From NCBI GenBank assembly GCA_030770535.1, contig JASVEC010000011.1, positions 310,001 to 374,000 of the forward strand: a stretch of DNA of 64,000 nucleotides, in the 5' to 3' direction. The DNA is from Batkoa obscura (lineage: Eukaryota > Entomophthoromycota > Entomophthoromycetes > Entomophthorales > Batkoaceae). Of this stretch, positions 10,925 to 22,700 are shown piece by piece. The position numbers were made by a program, and so were the translations under genes. Under the pieces are notes generated by a model that saw only the letters and a program-made list of their open reading frames with translations, was not told where the DNA came from and ran no database searches. Position 1 is the first letter of the stretch. Every line of letters starts with the position of its first letter.

Positions 10925-11195
10925 ATTTGTTAATTTTGATAAAAATAACCAGTTATTAGAATGTGTTATTGTAATAAATCATACAAAATGATATATAAAA
11001 AATCAAATGTTAAACCTGCTTTTAAATACACTGAATGGAGTACCATTTATTAATAAATATTTAACAATCACATTATAGAAACTTTAATAAAAATATCTTT
11101 ATGGTTGAAAATCTACCTCTTTTAAAAAGTATAAATACTGCCAAATATAGTATATTTCCCCTATAAATTCCACCTTTAAAACATGAATGCAAAAG

Positions 11196-11219
11196 AAATC
11201 CATTCCCTTGAATGGATTT
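11196..11219. other. Perfect 10-bp hairpin upstream of the FLVCR-like gene
   Basis: AAATCCATTC, loop CCTT, GAATGGATTT. It lies about 140 bp before the start codon. It could be a protein-binding palindrome in the promoter or an RNA hairpin; no evidence decides. Confidence 0.4.
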
Positions 11220-11360
11220 TTTTAATTGGCTAAAGTACTAGTTTATTCTTACATTGACTATTTTGCTTTTAGTCTATAAAAGCAAACTCGAACTGTAAAA
11301 ATATCTTATCTTTTGTAAAAGCTGCCTTACCAAATATACCAACACCGATAGCTATTTAAA

Positions 11361-13189
11361 ATGGAAGAAACAATAAGCTACAGGAGGACAAATAGGAAAG
11401 ATCTTGAAAACGAAGATGTAGAAAGCGTCTCGGATTCGAGTAATTTAGGCATAAAAGACAAAGTGGGTACCAAAAAGATAAAAAATGAAAACTCCCCATT
11501 AATTACACCAACTTTATCCAATAAAGGGATAGAAGAGCCTTTAGAGTTAGAAGACTTAAACAAGATCAACTCTGAGATAGAAAATGTTGAAATAAAAGCA
11601 GACAAAAGAAGATGGCTTGTACTCTTATTATTCAGTATGGTAACCTTTTCAAGCGCTCTAGCTTGGATCACCTATGCTCCTTCCGCTGATACCTTCTCAA
11701 AATATTACCATTTGGAATCTACTTATTACATTAATTTCTTATCCACTATTTATATGATTACTTATCCTCCATTCTTGTTACCTGCTTTATATCTTTCACA
11801 ATTGTTCCTTAGCTTGGAATATAGAAGATATAATAAAGCTGATAATTCTGGCTTTGGATATGGATTAAAATTCGCTTTGATCTTTTCTTGTAGTTTACAT
11901 GTACTTGGATGCTGGATAAGATACCTTGCATTTGAAAATTTTGTAGTTAATTTTATTGGTCAAGCTGTGGCTTCCCTTTGTCAGGTGTTCACTTTAGGTA
12001 AATAGCTTTATATATTAAGTCGCTTTTTTACTAAATTCAATTAGGTATGCCCCCTAAGCTTGCTTCAGTTTGGTTTCCAAATAACGAACAAAACTTGGCT
12101 ATTTCCATCGGTGTCACTTCTAATGTGTTCGGGTCGGCAGTTGGGTAAGCATTCTTTAAATCATTTTTAGCTTTGCTTATTTTTGGATAGGTTTTTGTTA
12201 ACCCCTGCTTCCGTTGATCCAGAGAACATAACTGGTTCAATTCCTTATTACTTATTAGGCCAAGTAAATTTTATTTGGTTATTGCTAAGTATATTTATTA
12301 AATGTTTTAGTCGATCGCATTTTCTGTTTTATTGTTGGCCATCATATTTCTAATGCCTCTTGCTCCAACCTATAGATCAAAGTAATTTATTTGATGATTT
12401 ATTATTTTATGTTTATATTTAATACTTTATTAGCAACCAAACCTTTATTGAACCAACGGCCAAATCTTTAATAACAAGTATTAAAGAGTTATTGACCACT
12501 TTTACCTTTCAATGTTTTTCTTTAAGCTATGGTTTATTTATTGGTGTCCAATACGCCGTACAAACTTTAATATCAATTATTGTCCTACCTGTGTTTTTAG
12601 ATACAGATGAAGTATTATTTTCTTTATTTAACATCTATGATGCTAACTTTATTTTGTAGTCACAAGTAGGCTGGCTCGGCTTCTGGATGTTAATAGCTGG
12701 TATCATTACCTCTGTAGTTGCCTGTTATTTCCTTGATCGTATCCCTCATTACTTCACGGTTTCCCTCACCCTATTTGTGTTGACTGTTGTGTCTTTACTT
12801 GCCATCAACCTTTCTTTAGAATATCAAATCTACCCCGTATTATACGTAGGAAGGTAACTTTAATATTTTATTTATCTATTTCAACAACTAATTAATTTTT
12901 TAGTATATTATATGGTATGTCTTCAGCTGCCTTAATGCCTATCATGTTCCAATATGGTAGTATTTTATATTCCCGTCATGATGAAAACACCATCACTGGA
13001 CTTTTGAATAGTATTGCTCAACTGTTTGGTATTTTGTTGATTACGGTGATGGCTACTTTAGAAGAAAAAGTCCCTGTCATCGGACAGTCTCATTATACAA
13101 TGAGATCTGCTTGTTGGATATTGTTTGGTACTAATTTCCTTGCTATGTGCTTGTTCACCCTTTCTAAAGTTAGAAATAAGGGAGATTAA
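11361..13189 (+). CDS. MFS transporter, FLVCR/SLC49-like
   Basis: Multi-pass plasma-membrane or vacuolar carrier of the major facilitator superfamily, closest in pattern to the FLVCR (heme/choline/ethanolamine) family. Seven exons (11361-11997, 12045-12144, 12191-12263, 12311-12381, 12434-12611, 12660-12853, 12904-13189) give 512 aa. The first ~85 residues are polar and cytosolic. Then comes KRRWLVLLLFSMVTFSSALAW, the typical FLVCR TM1 region. Exon 2 carries MPPKLASVWFP, matching the 'LPPKLAAVWF' signature of the family, followed by about ten further hydrophobic segments. Substrate cannot be read from sequence. The short C-tail ends in KVRNKGD. Confidence 0.85.
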
Positions 13190-13447
13190 TATGTTGTCTT
13201 TAATAAAAATTAATAATAGAAAGTATGTTAAAACAAACAGCGACTATTTATATTAAAAAGTATTTTATTAATTTTATTAATTTTATTACTTAAAAAATTT
13301 GATATAAACGAATCTAAATACATCTCAATTTCTTATATACAGCTTTATTAAATATTGAATATGCTAACTTGATTCATTTAAAATTTAAACTGCTAATTCC
13401 AATATCCAAATTGACAATTTATACTAATAATGAGCCTATACATTGGA

Positions 13448-13696
13448 TTAAGTTGATCCTAATACCTTATTACATTTTTTACAAACAATATTTTTTGATC
13501 TAAAACAAAACACTGGGAGTATGAGAAACGCTAATAGTAGCTGATATGTTTTATAATGATATCGGATATCATGTAGTCCACCAGTGGGACAAGGACCGTA
13601 CTGGTAAGCCAATGGGTCGATAATAGGTTGCCCGTAAGCATTGGTAGATACTTGTGCGGAGTTGTTGTATTTATTACTTGTGCCGGGATAGCTCAT
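13448..13696 (-). CDS. BRI3-like small membrane protein
   Basis: An 82-aa single-exon protein. The N-terminal half is Tyr/Asn/Gln/Pro-rich and polar, then CPTGGLHDIRY, one hydrophobic segment (about residues 51-66), and a C-terminal VCKKCNKVLG with a CxxC pair. The order Cys/Gly motif, single hydrophobic stretch, CxxC near the end resembles brain protein I3 (BRI3), a lysosomal/endosomal membrane protein, and more loosely LITAF domains. Function unknown in fungi. Convergent with the FLVCR-like gene, 258 bp apart. The ATG at 13696 is the first in frame. Confidence 0.55.
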   Translation of the reverse strand: MSYPGTSNKYNNSAQVSTNAYGQPIIDPLAYQYGPCPTGGLHDIRYHYKTYQLLLAFLILPVFCFRSKNIVCKKCNKVLGST

Positions 13697-14308
13697 TATT
13701 GTTGAAAGTGATAATTTATGTGTCTAAAGTTTAAAAATGAAAAATGTGATACAGTTAAAATATAAAGTCATTTTTATGATGGAGTTTAAATTTGCATCAA
13801 AACTTAATTGATATTATGATGTAATTCTAAGGAAATTAAGTTTGGAAAAGAAATTTCTTAAGTGGGAAGTGGAAGCGAAGCTTAAAGCAGAGTATTTCAG
13901 TCCAAAGCTACCAGGTTTCTTTTAGACAGTTGCCAACTTTAGAAATTTTGGTTGCCAAGCTCTCATTAAATATTTGTACAATTTTATCTCATAAGAAAGT
14001 TTTGATCTGGTAAAAGTTGAGAACAGTTTTCGAAAAGTCGGTAATTAAAACAATATCAATTTTGGGCTAAAAATGCTGTATTAATTATATATATGTTTAG
14101 TAACATTGATACATTTTATTTTTTTACAATAAAATAATACTGTTTTTAACAAGAAATTAGTCTTCTAGTTAAATTCTTAAATTTTCTATCCTTTTTATTT
14201 TTTACGAGTTCAAGCTATTTAAAAACTATACCATATTTAAGTACTATTTAATTCTTATTTTAAGGTTGAATATAAGCTTGCTGTCAATATTGCCAACTAT
14301 CAATATAT

Positions 14309-14404
14309 GGGGATGTATTTTTGTGTTTAAGAATTTTACTAACAATTTTTCCGCTCAAATAGCACTTAAAAGATGGAAAAAATGATGAAGCCAAAAAAAA
14401 CCCC
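14309..14404 (-). mobile_element. MITE, well-preserved copy in reverse orientation
   Basis: Begins GGGGATGTATTTTTGTG and ends AAAAAACCCCC on the + strand; its reverse complement aligns along its length with the copy at 23875. The core reads CCGCTCAAATAGCACTTAAA. Flanks are ATAT on the left and GTAT on the right, an imperfect 4-bp duplication. Confidence 0.85.
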
Positions 14405-14834
14405 CGTATACTAACAAAGATTATAAACTTATATTTGGGTTATTTTATTAATATTTATGATCCTATCACTATTTAAACTTATAGAAATTTTGATAAAATG
14501 TGCTTTAATGACCCCTATTCTTGGATTTTACCCATGTTTTACATGCTTATGTAAATCTTAACGTAAATTTAGACTCTTAGTTTAATTTATTGTATAAGAA
14601 TAAACATTAAAAAATTAGATTTCTTAAAAAAATGTATTAGCAATATAAAAATTGAATATTCAATGCTACTTTTTATACACCAAGATTAGATGTACAACAT
14701 AATTCATTAATTAATATATAGGAATCCAAACGTCAAAACCTAAGCAATTATAAAGTTCGTTTTAAAAAATCTGCCTTCCAAATTTGAATGTAAATCAGTT
14801 TTATCATTGGCATAATGTAAAAACATGATTGACG

Positions 14835-14929
14835 GTGGGGAATTTAATAAAAAATTATAAGGAAATTAAAGTTAGCTTCCCTAGAGAGTTCAAAAATCCC
14901 CTATTAAATAAGCCTATAATTCTCCCCAC
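14835..14929. repeat. Candidate second inverted-repeat element
   Basis: Left end GTGGGGAATTTAAT and right end AATTCTCCCCAC form imperfect inverted repeats about 95 bp apart. The outer flanks contain CATAATGTAAAA and CATTATGTAAAA. It has no similarity to the GGGGATGT family inside. Only one copy is seen here, so its status as an element is unproven. Confidence 0.3.
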
Positions 14930-15180
14930 ATTATGTAAAATAAAAGATTAAGCCAAGATTAAGGGGTAAGGAGGTAAGAAATAAAGTTAAGAACGAATAT
15001 TAACTAAGATATAAAATTAAAAATACTACAACTCATTTTTCCCTTTTAACTCAACTATAATTGTTATATTATACGCATACAATTATACATTCATATACAT
15101 ACATACATTAAGATATACATACATTAAAATATTCAAACATTAGACTCAAAAAAATTAATTACCTATAATATCCAACAGTA

Positions 15181-16461
15181 ATGCCATCCTTACTTAAAAA
15201 GATCACCAACTTTAAACCATTTCAAAAAAAGAAGCCGGTATTCTTACAGGGTATCAAAGTCCAAGCATTGACTGGAGACAGTATTTTGATCACCGATCTA
15301 TGGAAAAATAATACTGTGATTCTTAAAGTATTACGTAGATTTGGCTGTCCATTATGTCGGTAATTTTTAATTGTATGTTGAATATTAAATAATTATTAAA
15401 AACCTATGCTTAGTTATGAGTCCAGATTGCTCTCCAATTTAAAACCAGAGTTTGGTAAGTGTTGGAAGTGTTTTCTAGTAGACAAATAATTAACAGATTC
15501 CATTAGATAAACTTGGCGTAAGATTGATAGGCATTGGATTTGAAGAAGTTGGACTTCAGGTAGATTTAGCTATATGATAGATAAAATTAACTAATTATTT
15601 ATAAACAAACTACATTAGGAATTTATAGATGGTAAATATTGGGAATGGGAGTTGTTTTTAGACACAGATAAGACTGTACATAAAGCATTGGGCTTAACCA
15701 AAATGTCCATCCTTGTTGGTCTATCCGATTTGCTCACTTCTGCATCAAGTATGACTGTCATCACATCCTTTTTAAAAATACTAATATCATTAATAGGAGC
15801 CGCTGTTTCTGCTGCCCTTAAATTAGGTATCAGTGGTGATTTTGTAAGTCTTTTTTTGCCTTTTTTTAATGCTTTTACTTACTTTTATTTAGAATGGAGA
15901 TGGATTGTAATCACTTAATTTATTAATAACTATATACATATATTAAACAAATAATAGTCAATTAGGTGGGACATACGTAGTTGGGGCTGAGGAAAAGGGG
16001 TTGTTATACGAGTATAAACAAACGGTAAATAAATGTATAGTTAATTTGGCATAACACTAATAAGACATAGGGAGCGGCCATTTTTCCATCAATCAAGTCT
16101 GTGTTTAAAGCATGTGGCGGAAACCCAGATAATGTTGAAGATGTAACCGGTTCTATTAAACACTTTAAGTCAATACTAACGTTTTTACTAGATGGCACCA
16201 GAAGAGTGTATCTTCTATCAAGAGTCGGTATTATCAAAGTCACAACCAGGTTCGGAAACGAGTTCATTAAGATCAGGAAATACAATGAAAAGTGCAAAAA
16301 CAAGTCAAACGAAACAAACGAAAAATTCGGGCTCGGATATCAGTTCGATTGCCTCGGTGACAGACCTTTCAAGCTTAAACTTCAATAAATCTGAATACAC
16401 TGAAGATTCGGATGGTGATACAGAGTATGATTCATTCGACGAATTATCCGTTTATGATTAA
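15181..16461 (+). CDS. Peroxiredoxin-like (PRXL2/FAM213, AhpC/TSA) protein
   Basis: Thioredoxin-fold redox protein. Eight exons (15181-15359, 15414-15454, 15507-15559, 15619-15843, 15893-15906, 15958-16024, 16071-16142, 16192-16461) give 306 aa. The redox site is FGCPLCR at about residues 54-60, a CxxC in the position of the FAM213/PRXL2 'RRPGC.LCR' motif. Downstream KLGVRLIGIGFEEVG, a GKYWEWELFLD block and GGTYVVG are also family-typical. Exon 5 is only 14 nt. The last intron (16143-16191) has a TACTAAC branch site and moves translation into a frame encoding a Ser/Thr/Asp-rich tail of about 90 residues that the core family lacks. Upstream-frame read-through of this intron would give a different basic tail, so alternative splicing is conceivable. 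Confidence 0.82.
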
Positions 16462-16566
16462 GTGTTTATGCAGCTTTGGTTTTACTGCTCTTTTTTGTCA
16501 CCTTTAAATAAATATAAAATATAATGATTAAAATTAAAAACAAAAACTTTATAAGTTTAAATAATT

Positions 16567-16976
16567 TCATTCGTCATATTTTACTTTATTTGTAAATAGA
16601 TAGCTATGCTTTTCACCCACAATCTGGTATCCTAAAGGTCCTTTCTCACAATCGGCACAAGCTAAAAACTTAAATTTGTCTTTATAAAGTTTCGAGTAGG
16701 AGATATTATCAAAATCAAATACATCCGCTATTTTCCAACACTCCGTACTTGATTTTTCTGGATAATCCTAAATAATAAAGTTTAGCTGTAGTCAGTATAG
16801 TGTACTTATGTTTTGATTTTATTCTAGGAAACTAAACTAACCTCTGGTAGCTCAACGTTGGCCACTAATTCCGCTTTGTTTCTTTGTAGTATTAAACTTT
16901 TGCAACTTGGTTCTATACATCTTAACCTATTGCCATTTTTATTGCTTTCAGTAATCGCATAAGTTGTTTCAGGCAT
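16567..16976 (-). CDS. MSS4/DSS4 (RABIF) guanine-nucleotide-release chaperone
   Basis: Small zinc-binding protein that strips nucleotide from exocytic Rab GTPases (Sec4/Ypt1 in yeast). Two exons (16842-16976, 16567-16767) give 111 aa. Zinc ligands are visible as LRCIEPSC early and ACADCEKGPLGY late, the latter being the strongest family signature (CADCE.GP.G). The middle WKIADVFDFDNISYSK matches the 'W.V.DM..FEN.GF' block. I chose the ATG at 16976 because MSS4 proteins are about 110-140 aa. The frame is open upstream to 17114 with a Leu/Ile-rich stretch, so a longer start cannot be excluded. Confidence 0.85.
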
Positions 16977-17289
16977 TTTTTGCTGTATGTATTGAAATAA
17001 ATTAATGACTAAGATAGATAATGAGATTGAGTTCTTAACATTGTATTTGAGCTTGATGGCTTGATGAGGTGCTATAATTTTTTCAGCCAATAAAATAGTC
17101 ATAACTTTGACCAATGAGGAATTTACTATGTGTCACAACTCAAAAAAACAAAAATAGATGTAAGCAAAACTCAGCTTAGATTAGTACTAAACCCAAATCA
17201 ACACAAGGCATTAAACATAAATATAACAGCCATACACAGTAGTTTAAAAAACTGTGAGCTTTTTTAAAAAAATAATAATAAAGCTAAAT

Positions 17290-17388
17290 GAGGATGTTTT
17301 TTTTGGTTTCATTATTTTTTCTATCTTCTAAGCGCTATTTAAGTGGAAAAATTGTTAGTAAAATTCTTAAACATAAAAATACATCCCC
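17290..17388 (+). mobile_element. MITE copy
   Basis: Starts GAGGATGTTTTTTTTGG and ends AATACATCCCC with the same interior as the 23875 copy (TAAGCGCTATTTAAGTGG, TTCTTAAACA). Flanked by AAAT on both sides, the probable 4-bp target duplication. Confidence 0.85.
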
Positions 17389-17671
17389 AAATATTATTTA
17401 AGATTTTACCAGATTACTGTCCAAGTCAGAGACGTTAACAATATATTAAATATATAAAATAGGCCATTAATTAATTTTATACAGCATTTTAAAAGCATTA
17501 ATTAATCCTAGAGTCTATTAATTCTATATTACTAATATTTTAATTTCAGGGTTACTGAAAATAGAAACAATTTGATATATACATTATAGCATGCCTAAAT
17601 TTAAAATTAATATTTTTTATGAACAGTTTGATGTAGCTATTTATAAAATTATTATAAATAAAGACCAAGTG

Positions 17672-17711
17672 TTTTATTTTTTATTTTTTATTTTTTATTT
17701 TTTATTTATTT
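17672..17711. repeat. (TTTTTTA)n microsatellite
   Basis: About five units of a 7-mer T6A, ending in TTTA units. Confidence 0.9.
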
Positions 17712-18810
17712 AGATGTGATTTTTGTATTTAAGCATATTATTATATTGAATAACCATTTGGTCTTAATTGTCTTTTATGAATATTTTAAACTATTACCAA
17801 ATAAAGTACATTCGATTCTAATTTTAATTTAATATTTTCTTATTTATACATTATTTATTTTTTATAGTTTATTATGTTGCTTTAGCAGCTGGAAAGTAAT
17901 TAAAAATATTAATTTAAATAACTTATTCATTATGTATATACTAACAGGATTAAAAATTAAAGACAAAATTTTTATAAAGTTGACCAAGTTTTAAAAATTA
18001 AAAATAGAGAAAATCAGAAAAAAATACTAAAAGAATAAAAAAAGATAGAACTTTCTTCTTCTCTCTTTTAGATATTAAAAACTTCATAAAAATTTTACTT
18101 ATAGTCATTCAAAAAAATCTTTTTATAAAACTTAACTTACTAAAAAAGGTTTTATTAACCAACTTAGTAACGATCTTGCTTTTCATGAATTACAAAAGCT
18201 CACGTAGTAGTAGTCCTGGACTGCACCTTTCTGATAATATATTTGTTTTTTTTATATCACTTAAAAAAATCTAAAGTATTTAATAAAATGTTAACTTTGC
18301 AGTTTTTAAAATATAAAATTAATTAAAAGTCTTATTTTTTTATAGACTTTTACCTTTATATTCAGATTAATTGAAAGCTAGTAAAAGTACATCAGTAATT
18401 TGTTATGAACTATAGTGTTATATAAAAAAGTATAAATATTTCGTTGATAAAATTTTATAAAACTTAATTTTTTTATTTTTTGGTTTTGCTAATAATTAGA
18501 AATACCTAATAATAAGTCAGTAATTTTAATTTAAATAAACTAATAAATTTGCTTTTAAAACTTACTTGAGTTAATTATTAAGTAAACTATTTTTTTATAT
18601 AAACATTAAAATTACTTTAAATTAACCATTGCGTTATTGTATTTTGAAAGTGTATCAAATTATTTGAGATCACTTACCCAGATCTATCTTTAACCCTTAA
18701 ATTTCTTGCTTTTAAATTGTTATAAGTAACATGTAGTAATTTCTGAAAGAGCACTTTTTTCTGAATAAATTGTTATAAGTTCATAAATTTTTTTAAATAC
18801 ATGATTAAAG

Positions 18811-18846
18811 TTTTTATTTTTATTTTTATTTTTATTTTTATTTTTA

Positions 18847-18877
<31 letters not shown>

Positions 18878-18882
18878 TTTAT
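18811..18882. repeat. (TTTTTA)n microsatellite
   Basis: About eleven near-perfect hexamer units, degenerating at the right end into TTTTA and TTTTC units. Confidence 0.92.
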
Positions 18883-19264
18883 TTTCATTTTCAAATTTTA
18901 GTTTATAAATCCAATATCAATTTTTTTCAAATTTAATATAATATCGCCATGAGGAATAAAGCTGGAAACTTGAAAATTTACCACAATAAAGATTATATTT
19001 AATATCTATGTAAGTTTCATAAATTTTCAAGATGTCTTTAAAGAGTTGCAAAATTTTTCTTAAAACTTTTGGTTTGATTTATGCTAGTTTTGTTGATAGA
19101 TAAGGGTTGGAAACAGTTTATAAATTATAGTTTAAAAGCTCGGGCTATTTATCTATACATTCAAAGCTTATTAGACTTTATAGCTTTATTATGAAAATAT
19201 AAAAAAAAACGATATAGCTTAAACTAAGTAGTAGTTTAAGTGAGGTACTTATAGTGCTATTTGT

Positions 19265-19265
<1 letters not shown>

Positions 19266-19312
<47 letters not shown>
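19266..19312. repeat. (AAT)n microsatellite
   Basis: About fifteen uninterrupted trinucleotide units in the region upstream of the PMT gene. Confidence 0.93.
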
Positions 19313-19734
19313 TGGTATATTTTAAATTTATTTATTTTCATTTATCTTATTGCTTTTACATTCAGAATTTTCCTACAAATATATTCTATTTATAACATTA
19401 ATCGATATTTATTAATAGAAATAATTTATTGGCAATTCAGCTATGTCTCAAACAAAGGATACTGATAGCAAATCAATCAAAACTTTTAATAAGAAGACGT
19501 TTAGTAATTGGTTAAACTGATAGACGTCAACAATTTTTTTTGTCAAAATGTAGTATCTTTTGATTGGACCTATAAAAAATTTCCTAACCATTAATAAAAC
19601 AATAATTAGCTCTTGTTATTATTAGTTGATAGTTGGAAAGTAAGTATTTTAATAAGTATTGTTTATATAATATAAAGTTGATATTCTTTTTTAAAATACA
19701 ATCAAAACCATCATTAATAGATTAAAAGTAGAAA

Positions 19735-22700
19735 ATGAACACTGATACCGATACGCTTCGGTACCGAGGTGCAAAGCCTGTTCCAAGTGAAAAAGCAGAA
19801 AGCAAAGACAATAATTATACCTCTCATCCAAGCAACAAAGATGAAGGAGAGTATCTCTTTTTAAGTAAAAAAATCAACAACGATAGTGAAATAGCTCAAG
19901 AAGTAATTTTCTAATTTTTTTAAAAATAATAATAAATTAATTTCATTTCTAGATTACTACCGATAACTCATATAAAGGACTTGCCCTAGTGGTAATCTTA
20001 ACAGCATTATCGTTTTTTACTAGACTTTATAAAATTACAATGAGTAATAAAGTGGTTTGGGATGAGGTAGTATAAATAGTTTTAGTACTTTAAATATAAT
20101 AACTGACATCTATTAATAGGCTCATTTTGGAAAGGTAAAACAACTATTTAATATAAAAATTTAAATATTTATATAACACTTCATATTTTTTATACAGTTT
20201 GGTGCATATTATATCGTTCATTTCTTTTATCATGATGTGCATCCGCCACTTGGTAAAATGTTAGTTGGTTTAGGTGGATATATTTCAGGAAGCAATGGCA
20301 CATTTAAATTTGATTCTGGTCAACAATATCCAGAAGATTTAAATTATGGATTTCAAAGAGCTTTCCATGCATTTTTTGGTATTATTATGGTACCTTTAGC
20401 CTATGGCACCGCTAGAAATATGGGTATGTCTCGTAAAGCTGCTTTCTTAGCTGGAGTTATGGTATTATTTGGTATGTCAATACTCTATTAATGTAAATTA
20501 TTATTTATTCTAATATTATTTGTTTAGATAATGCTCTTTGCGTGATTAGTCGTTTTGTTTTGTTAGATTCTATGGTACTTGGTTTTAGTGCTTTATCCTT
20601 TTATTTTATTACTGGGTTTCATGCTAATCGTGACAAGTAAGTTCTATTTATGACACAGCAATTATATAATTTTAATCTAATCATTAATTTAATAGACCAT
20701 TTTCTTTAACATGGTTTTATTGGTTAATTGGTACTGGTATATCTCTTGGCTTAGCATCAGGTGTTAAATGGATTGGTTTCTTTACAGTTGCCTTGGTTGG
20801 ATACTATACAATTGAAGATTTGTATGAGAAATTCGGAAATAAGAAAATTACTACTACTTCCTACCTTGGTCATTGGGTAGCACGTATCATTGGCCTTATC
20901 GTTATACCAGTTTTAATCTATATGGCTTCCTTTTATGTTCATTTCAAATTACTGTCTCGTTCTGGTGACGGTGACTCTAATATGCCTTCTCTTTTCCAAG
21001 CTGGACTTGAAGGTTCTCCAATTGGAAAAGGTCCACTTGAAGTTGCTTATGGGTCAAAAGTTACTATTAAAAGTTATTCCTTTGGTGGCGCTCTTCTTCA
21101 CTCTCATCCTTCCCTTTATCCAGAAGGTTCTAAACAGCATCAAATTACTACTTATGCTCATTCAGACAGTAATAATGATTGGGTATTTTTAAGAGATCAT
21201 ACTACTACCTTAGCTCGTAAAAATAAAAATAAAGTTGAAGAAGAGGGATCTGATTCAGGTGAATCCGAAGAACCTAAGAAGGAAGAAGATAAATCTGATG
21301 AAGCTAAAGTTGAAGAAGACAAGGGAGGAAAAGCCCCTGAAAAGAAAAATGATACAGTAGAAAATAAGGAGCCTGAAGTTAAAGAAAATGTCAAAGAAGA
21401 AAAACCTAAACGTAAATTAGTACGTCGTGGTCTTGATGATATTGAAAGCCCGGAGAAGCCCGATAGTCCACCTAAACCTAAGGTTCCAGATGAGCCTAAA
21501 CTAAACACTGCTGAAAAAAAAGTAGAAAATTCATTAAAAGAAGAAGTAAGTGAAAACAAAGTAAAAGAATCTGGACTAAAGAAAGGAAGTCAACAAAAGG
21601 TAGAAGAAGAAAATTTAGATGAAATGAAAGTTTCTATTTTACCAGTTATTGAAGAAAGTGTTGTTGCTGATCCAACCGATGAAGGTAAGGATGTTAAAGT
21701 AGATCCATCAAAACAAGTATCAAGTGATAAGCCAATAGCTAAAAATAATGAGGCTAAATGTCAAGAACCTTCTATTGGCTCTGAGGGTACTGAAAAAGAT
21801 AAAAAGACTGATAAGGAAGAGGAAGTAAAACTAGAAGCTAATCAAAAGGCTGATAAAAAGGACGATGTAAAAGAAAGCAATCAAGGTAAAAAAGAAGATG
21901 AAAAAGAAGATAAAAAAGAAGATAAAGAAAAGGAAGAAGAAAAGGAAGAAGAAAAGGAAGAAGAGCCTGAAAAACCATCTTATGTTAATGATTATCTTGA
22001 TGCTGATGAAGATCTTGAAAAAGAAGTACAATTAATTCGCAATGGAGATATTATCCGACTTAGTCATATAGGAACTAAAGCTAATTTACATTCACATAAT
22101 ATACCCGCCCCAGTATCAAAAAAAGATTATGAAGTGAGTGGGTATGCATCGCGTTATTCTGGAGATTCTAATGATCATTGGATTGTTGAAATTTATGACG
22201 ATCTTGTTGGAAATAAGGATGGAGTATTAAGAATCTTGTCTACACGTTTTAAGTTAAGACACAATAATACTGGTTGCTACCTTACTTCTACTGGTAACAG
22301 ATTACCAGATTGGGGATTTAGTCAAGGCGAGGTAACTTGTAAAAAGAAACCAACATCATCTGATAATACTCTTTGGAATATTGAAGCTCATTGGAACAAA
22401 AGATGTAAGTTAAAACTTATAGTTTTTGCATTTGATTTCTAACATCTTATTAGTACAAGAACCAGCTGAAGGTTCACGTTTAAAGTCACCTTTCCTTAAA
22501 AATTTCTTCCATTTGAATGTTGCTATGTGGAATACTAATAATGCTCTTACTCCTGATGAAGATAAATTTGATGCACTTACTTCTCAACCTTATCACTGGC
22601 CTTTAATGCTTAAAGGCATTCGTATGTGTGGTTGGGGCGATACTGATATTAAGTTCTATATGCTTGGTAATCCATTGGTCTGGTGGTCATCTACTTTAGC

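Larger units (their letters stand above)
10088..11360. other. Intergenic region with two MITE copies
   Basis: About 1.27 kb between CCT4 and the FLVCR-like gene. It holds a decayed MITE (10167-10250), a better-preserved copy (10827-10924) and a perfect hairpin (11196-11219). Otherwise AT-rich with no open frame of interest. Confidence 0.6.
13697..15180. other. Intergenic region with a MITE and a second inverted-repeat element
   Basis: About 1.5 kb. Contains the reverse-oriented MITE at 14309-14404 and a possible second, unrelated inverted-repeat unit at 14835-14929. A CATACATACATTA-type repeat precedes the next gene (15090-15130). No open frame of interest. Confidence 0.6.
16977..19734. other. 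Long gene-poor region with MITE and microsatellites
   Basis: About 2.7 kb between MSS4 and PMT genes, very AT-rich. It contains one MITE (17290-17388) and three simple repeats (17672-17711, 18811-18882, 19266-19312). A short stretch near 18175-18235 is less AT-rich than its surroundings, but I cannot assign it to a known RNA. The PMT promoter must lie at the right end. Confidence 0.6.

Noticed and set aside
15958-16023. Alternative acceptor at 15965 (CAATTAG) in the PRXL2-like gene
   Set aside because: It puts the following GGTYVVG block out of frame, whereas AATAATAG at 15957 restores FQLGGTYVVG.
18175-18235. Less AT-rich island considered as a snRNA or snoRNA
   Set aside because: It does not match U1, U2, U4, U5 or U6 landmarks and I could not place paired C/D or H/ACA boxes.
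18811-18882. Regular tandem array that could be mistaken for a CRISPR-like or satellite array
   Set aside because: It is a simple TTTTTA hexamer microsatellite without spacers, in a eukaryotic intron-rich genome.
21197-21559. Antisense 120-codon Ser/Phe-rich open frame
   Set aside because: It is the mirror of the Lys/Glu-rich insertion of the PMT gene on the other strand; no independent signal.
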